From: Iris pallida
Taxonomy: Eukaryota > Streptophyta > Magnoliopsida > Asparagales > Iridaceae
Direction of reading: 5' to 3'
DNA length: 64,000 bases
Assembly: GCA_029216955.1 (NCBI GenBank)
Contig: JANAVB010004077.1
Location: forward strand, 1 to 64,000
The notes under the pieces are model-generated. The model worked only from the letters and a program-made list of their open reading frames with translations. It ran no database searches and was not told the DNA's origin. The position numbers were made by a program, and so were the translations under genes. Shown in pieces: positions 58,567 through 64,000 of the stretch. Every line of letters begins with the position of its first letter. The stretch's first letter is position 1.

Positions 58567-61162
58567 TGTCACGCCCCAGAACGAGAATACTGGAGAGCGG
58601 GGGCGTACATAGCCAGCTACGTATATTGAAATAGAATACATCTCAACTACACGGTCACGGCTGTCTAGATATGAGGGTTTACTACAAGCCAACGGTCTCT
58701 TATGTCAAGCCTATTGTCTCAATCTCAAGCAAGTAATATGATCACAAGATGTTTGACCACCAAATATATAATAAAAGGCGTCCCAAATATTACATATCAG
58801 CTGATCATGAAGCTAGTCGTACAAAATGCTAGGACTAGCAAGAGTTAAGTCATACATGATCAACCCTAGGATTTGTCAATCATGTTTACAGCCCGTAGGC
58901 AGACAGTAAGTAAAGTGCATCGAGCTAACAGGTGCTCGTCGGCTAAACGCCTCAAAAGAATAACTTTACAATAGAGTGAGCGAAACAAAATAGAAAACCC
59001 ACTCGTAGCCCGGGTTCCTTCTAGTCGCCACCATCGGGCTGGAGGTTCGGAAGATCCTCAGGAGCTGCTCCAAAATCTGGCCACACAAAACCAGCTGGGT
59101 CAAACCCCAAAAAAAGCAAGTGCCACAAAGGAGGCCACAAAATAAGAACAAAAGCCAGCATATCAGAACATAAGAAAAGAAATAGAAGAAGGTACAAGTA
59201 ATAAAGAGTGCAACAGGACAATAAACGACTAGTGACGTGGGACCATTCCGGGAGCCAGGTTACAACCCTTAAACCAGACAAGGACCGAGGTTGTAACCAT
59301 TCGCCTGAACAGCACTCTGTCTCTACCCATTTATTGTTAGAGATAAGTAAAACAAACATGTACAAGAGTTCCAGGTACAGGGGCTAGACATGACTTAGAC
59401 AAGGCTGGACTCCATCCATTCATAATACGGCCAAGCAATTACTACGGCTTACTACTTAACTAACTAGGGTTATCACAAGCCTTAATTACTAACAAGATGC
59501 AATGAGAATTTCCCAGTCCCAAGCCCTACAGACCATCCAGTTATCCTTCCGCGGGTTGAGAGTATGGTTGGGTACATCGCCCCGGAGACGATATACCCTT
59601 AGGTGACTTAGAGGGTGCAATACATGACAGTACGCTGGAAATGTGCTCTACTCGTCGGTAAGCTACAAGTCCAATTATGAGCGCCCAGATAACGAGATTG
59701 ACTGTGACTGGAAATTTTCCATGAACTATAGTTTGATCTAGTCATTAGCCTAATCCATATTCAGTATGAATCCCTGACCGTGGGAACCAGGGAGTCACGT
59801 CCTAGATATGATACAAGACAAGACAAGTGGATTGCACAAGCAAGCAAGCAGGAACACCCACGGTGTCAAGATGATTATACGAGTCAAGTTAGCCGTCGCA
59901 ACAGCATCAAGATAAATCATGTCAGGGTACTTGTCAGGAGTGCGCCACGACGGGCAACTATCATGTCAGGTTGGTCATGTCAGGAGTGCACCACTACGGG
60001 TCACTGTCGTGTTATGCTAGTTCCTTGTCATACCATGCCATGTACAATAGTCATTCCAAACATATTAAGTAAAATCAAGTTCATGACAAAAGGCGTAAGG
60101 ATATAAAATGGGCATAAAATATCTAATAAAATATCAATATACAGGACTATAGAAGAGCCAAGCTTAAGGAAAAATAAAACCAATTCTCCATGATTGGACA
60201 GATTGTGCAAGGGTCCCTGGGGTCGGGTTGCGCAGGAGTCAAGTGCGCCAGGGGCCAACTGCGCAGGAGTGAGCTGCGCAGAAGTCGGCTTGCGCTGAGT
60301 TGGTTGGCGCAGGGGTCAGATTGCGCATGAGTGAAGTGCGCGGGGATGGATGGCACATGGGTCAGATTGCGCATGAGTCCCTGCGCGCTGGGGTTGAGCG
60401 CAGTTCACCATGGGGCAAGCTGTGCGGTCGGCACTACGCTAAAGAGCGCAGGCCGAGAGGAGGATGCGCAGTCCAGCACTGCGCTAAAGAGCGCAGGCTG
60501 CAGTCTGCTACTCCAGGCCGAGAGGAACTCTTCAAGAACACCAAAGTTCAAATCTTCATATCATGGTCAAATCAAATCCAAATCTAGATTTCCAAGGGTC
60601 TAACTTGAGTAAAATTGAATTCTCTTCCACATGGAAGCATCAAAACCCACAAAAATTCAACCAAAATAGATCAAAACCATGTAAATCCGAAAATAGTTAA
60701 AACCTAGATCTAGAACAATGGAGACTCCAAATCACAAAATGTCAAGCACTAATGTTGATCATCATGGCCTAATCTAGCTAATGAACAAATAAAATGTGGT
60801 TCTCATGTGGTGGCAAGGTGCACTTGCCTGTGGGTGATGGTATTGTGTAGAGGAAGAGGAAGAAGAATTAATGGAGGAAAGTAATGAAGAGAGAGAGTGT
60901 TAGGTGGGGATTTTAATGATGGTGGATAAGTTGAGTGTAGGGTGGAGGTTAGCTAAGGTGCTCCAATGTAAAATAAACCAAACCAAACCAAACCAACCTT
61001 CTCCACAACATAAAACCAAGCCAGGTAAAACCCAATTACGAGAAATCCAAAATCCGCAAGTCAAGTCAATTACAAGTACAGGCCAAAATCCGAGAAAATA
61101 AAATACATGTCCGAAATACGTATACGCCTGATAAAATACATATTCCGAATATGGGTGTTACA
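58567..61162 (-). repeat. 3' LTR of the right-hand chromovirus
   Basis: 2596 bp. In element orientation starts TGTAACACCCATATTCGG and ends TTCTGGGGCGTGACA. It carries a minisatellite of GCGCA-cored units at 60205-60410 and two copies of GCGCTAAAGAGCGCAGGC about 50 bp apart (60437 and 60485 areas). A weak TATA-like TTAAAAT is near 60911 on the minus strand. Confidence 0.85.
60205..60410. repeat. 15-16 bp minisatellite with a GCGCA core
   Basis: About twelve units such as GCGCAGGAGTCAAGT, GCGCAGGAGTGAGCT, GCGCAGGGGTCAGATT and GCGCATGAGTGAAGT follow one another with little spacing. The hexamer TGCGCA, often formed at unit borders, is self-complementary. Confidence 0.85.
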
Positions 61163-61330
61163 ACTCTACCCACCTTAAAAGAATTCCGTCCTCGAAATTT
61201 TAATTAAGAGGCTAGAGAGACGAGAGCAAGCCATATTAATTACATGCAAGCTATAACCGGGCAAGCAATTAGACAATCATACATGCAAGCAAGGGATGGA
61301 AGACATAAGGCATAAGGAAGACATTATACC
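61163..61330 (-). other. Spacer with polypurine tract between pol and the 3' LTR
   Basis: Non-coding. On the minus strand AATTTCGAGGACGGAATTC precedes the purine tract, the same wording as in the other chromovirus (TTTCGAGGACGAAATTCC at 45971-45988), which is typical of Tekay-type elements. Confidence 0.75.
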
Positions 61331-62374
61331 TTACGAGTCAAACAGGTAGGGATATCGCGATCGGATGTCATCCTCACGCTCCCACGTTGACTCACCGAGA
61401 GAGTGATGACCCCAAGCAACACGGACTAAGTTAATAGTCTTGTTCTTGAGTATCTTCTCTCTCCGGTCCAATATAGACACGGGCCTCTCCTCATACGAAA
61501 GGTTGGTACCAACAACCAGTTCCGAATGATCCAGGATATGGCTCAGATCCGGGACGTACCGTCGTAATTGGGACACATAGAATACATTATGCACCTCACT
61601 TAGCGACGGCGGAAGAGCAAGACGATAGGATACATCTCCTACTCGTTCCAGGATATCAAACGGCCCTATATACCTAGGACTAAGCTTTCCCCGTACGCCA
61701 AAGTGAATGACGCCGCGGTTAGACGAGATCCTAAGGAATACATGGTCGCCGATAGCAAACTCCAAGGGACGTCGATGAGCATCGGCCCAATGCCGCTGGC
61801 GATCTTGGGCAACTCGAAGACGATCTCTGATCCTTCTGACCACTTCAACTGTCTGGGCAATTATCTCTGGACCAAGCATCTGTCTCTCTCCGACATCATC
61901 CCATGCTAGCGGGGATCTGCACTTCCTACCATACAGAGCCTCGAACGGAGCCATCTGGATACTGGCCTGGAAACTATTATTGTACGAGAATTCCACAAGA
62001 TGCAGGTGATCTTCCCACGAACCATCGAAGTCGAGTGTACAAGATCTCAGCATGTCTTCAAGAGTCTGGATTGTGCGTTCTGACTGACCATCTGTCTGCG
62101 GATGATATGCTGAACTGAACTGGAGACGAGTTCCCAAACTCTCTTGCAAGCTACGCCAAAAGTGTGACGTAAACCTTGAATCTCGGTCCGAGGTGATACT
62201 GACGGGTACACCGTAAAGCCTAACAATCTGTCTGAGGTACATCTCTGCCAACTGAGCCGTAGACTGACCAACTCTGAAGGGAAGAAAGTGAGCCACCTTC
62301 GTGAGCCTGTCAACTATAACCCAAATAGCATCTCGACCAGCTGGGGATCTGGGCAATCCAGTCACAAAATCCAT
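61331..62374 (-). pseudogene. Integrase core and chromodomain of the right-hand chromovirus
   Basis: 347 codons open on the minus strand. Core: MDFVTGLPRSPAGRDAIWV (first Asp kept), [15 protein letters not shown] (second Asp), TDGQSERTIQTLEDML (Glu). Then PFEALYGRKCRSPLAW, RPLEFAIGDHVFLRISSNRG without any interruption, a GPFDI motif, HNVFYVSQLRRY and the chromodomain RPVSILDRREKILKNK ... WEREDDIRSRYPYLFDS. Chromodomains of chromoviruses are thought to direct integration to heterochromatin. All DDE residues are present; only a TAG just upstream (62391 area) separates it from the zinc module. Confidence 0.93.
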
Positions 62375-62392
62375 GGTAACATGCTCCCACTT

Positions 62393-63139
62393 CTATTCTG
62401 GAATCGACAAGGGCTGAAGAAGTCCTGCGGGCCTCTGATGTTCAGCTTTAACCTGCTGGCAAACCAAACACCGAGAGACAAACCGGGCTATCTTCCTCTT
62501 CATGCCATTCCACCAGAAGTGCTGATGGATATCACGGTACATCTTCGTGCCACCGGGATGAATAGAATACTGCGAACTGTGAGCTTCTGCCATGACTTCC
62601 TGTCTGATATCTCTACTGGGTACACAAAGACGAGAGCCGTGTCGAAGTGTACCATCTTTATGAATGCATAACTCTGGCCTTCTTTCTGCCTCATACTCTG
62701 CTCTGAGCCGCTGAAGCTTGGAATTTGTAGACTGCGCCACTCGGATCCTCTCAACTACGCTGGACTGAACCTGTAGACTGGCCATCAATACCACGTTGGA
62801 AGGAAGAACCACTTCAATTCCCATATTCTGAAAATCTGCCAATAACTCTGGTTGCGCCGTTAGGAAATAAACTCCGGCTCTCCGGCTCAACGCATCTGCT
62901 ACAACGTTGGACTTCCCTGGGTGATACTGCAAATCCACATCGTAGTCCACCAGTAGCTCGAGCCATCTTCTCTGTCGCATATTAAGGTCCTTCTGGGTGA
63001 AAATATACTTCAGGCTCTTGTGATCAGTAAATATCTCCACTTTATCTCCGTACAAGTAGTGCCGCCAAAGCTTAAGTGCAAACACTACTGCTGCTAGCTC
63101 CAAGTCGTAGGTCAGGTAATTCTTCTCATGATCACGAAG
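62393..63139 (-). pseudogene. RNase H and integrase zinc module of the right-hand chromovirus
   Basis: RNase [37 protein letters not shown] (Asp of TDH kept), [18 protein letters not shown] (last catalytic Asp). Then a linker, [28 protein letters not shown] and [16 protein letters not shown] (HHCC). The frame ends at a TAG where a Trp codon is expected (IPE then KWEHVTMDF). Another stop (TAA, about 63139) lies upstream. Confidence 0.9.
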
Positions 63140-64000
63140 TTAACGCGATGCATAAGATATTACCTTCCCATGCTGCATCAAGACACACCCCAATCCTCTA
63201 CCTGAAGCGTCACAATAAACTGTGAATCCTCCGGTCCCATCTGGAAGCGTGAGAATGGGAGCCGTTCGCTTCAACTTCTCAAATGATTCCTGACACTCTG
63301 CTGTCCAAACAAATGGCACATCCTTACGAGTCAACTGGGTCATCGGCGCTGAAATCCTTGTAAAATCTGAAACGAATCGCCGGTAGAGCCGGCCAATCCA
63401 AGGAAGCTGCGAACCTCTGCCACTGAACTAGGTGCTGGCCAAGTCTCGATAGCCACAATCTTCTGGGGATCCACTTCCACTCCTCCTCGAGTAATGATGT
63501 GACCCAAGTACGAAATGTGATCGAGCCAGAACTCGCATTTACCGAACTTGGTGTACAACTGGTGCTCCCTAAGTGTCTGAAGGACGATTCTGAGATGCTG
63601 CTCATGCTCTGCTTCGCTCTTGCTGTAGACCAAGATATCATCTAGGAACACGATCACGAACTGATCCAGGTAAGGCATAAAAATGCGATTCATGAGGTCC
63701 ATGAATACTGCTGGCACATTGGTTGCTCCAAAGGGCATAACAAGGAACTCCCAATGTCCATACCTCGATCTAAACGCTGTCTTCGGGATATCCTGCTCTC
63801 TGACTCTGATCTGGTGGTATCCTGACCGTAAGTCTATCTTCGAGAACACTGAAGCCCCTTTAAGTTGATCAAACAAGTCATCTATCTTTGGGAGAGGGTA
63901 TCTGTTCTTGATTGTCACTGAGTTCAAGATACGATAATCTACACATAACCTGGACGTACCATACTTCTTTTTTACAAGAAGCATCGGGGCTCCCCAAGGC
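63140..64000 (-). pseudogene. RT and start of RNase H of the right-hand chromovirus
   Basis: RT from the right edge: [69 protein letters not shown] and [19 protein letters not shown] (catalytic pair kept). [24 protein letters not shown] leads to FLGLAG, where a small indel (near 63385) shifts the frame; YRRFVSDF continues in the next frame, then [21 protein letters not shown] and VYCDASGRGLGCVLMQHGKVISYASR (RNase H, first Asp kept), ending in a stop at 63140. Confidence 0.92.

Larger units (their letters stand above)
58567..64000 (-). mobile_element. Second Tekay-type chromovirus, minus orientation, running off the window
   Basis: Has its 3' LTR at 58567-61162 and pol from 64000 down to 61331. 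The 5' LTR, gag and protease must lie to the right. The polypurine tract on the minus strand is TTTTAAGGTGGGTAGAGT (61163-61180). It is a distinct family from the element at 37-49 kb: shorter LTR, different LTR body, no intron-like block in pol. Confidence 0.9.

Overview
This window looks like heterochromatic or intergenic DNA from a large angiosperm nuclear genome. I find no intact host gene, tRNA, rRNA or CRISPR array. Almost everything is decayed, nested LTR retrotransposon, separated by AT-rich filler and long (TA)n tracts. The reasons for a plant call are Tat and Tekay-type Ty3/gypsy proteins, including an extra archaeal-type RNase H and a C-terminal chromodomain; a SIRE-like Ty1/copia element with a third ORF; plant-type TATA boxes; and a strong bias to CAG-to-TAG stops, as expected from CHG methylation.

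Layout. 1-2777: subterminal-type repeats of a DNA transposon (probably CACTA), unassigned AT-rich DNA and a compound (TA)n array. 2778-24406: a Tat-lineage Ty3/gypsy element in + orientation, about 12.9 kb without its guests. It has both LTRs, a repeat-containing ORF1, gag, protease, RT, RNase H, a second RNase H and integrase, and, between integrase and the 3' LTR, a gene on the opposite strand with its own TATA box, an intron and a polyadenylation signal. Two giant solo LTRs sit inside its pol: 9950-13778 (target duplication TGCTA) and 15445-20361 (target duplication ATACT). 24407-35386: unassigned DNA, a 5'-truncated SIRE-like copia element (about 26180-31465), and a pile of copia LTR fragments.

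35387-57843: a Ty1/copia element in - orientation (target duplication AAAAC), about 6.3 kb of its own sequence. It was hit by a full-length Tekay-type chromovirus (37229-49643, target duplication TATAG) and by a 3.7 kb solo LTR (50659-54377) of the same family as 9950-13778 but in the opposite orientation. 58567-64000: a second, distinct Tekay-type chromovirus in - orientation, running off the right edge; it interrupts the first 65 bp of yet another copia LTR.

How the parts relate. The nesting gives a relative order: the Tat and copia elements are hosts, and the Tekay element and the three solo LTRs are younger guests. All coding regions carry stops or frameshifts, so nothing here looks autonomous. 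The most interesting parts are the antisense spliced gene in the Tat element, a 95 bp GT-AG intron-like block inside the Tekay pol that is absent from its relative at 61-64 kb, tandem peptide repeats in the Tat ORF1, and dense short-motif arrays (GACACG/CGTGTC in one LTR group, GCGCA in another) just downstream of the LTR promoters.
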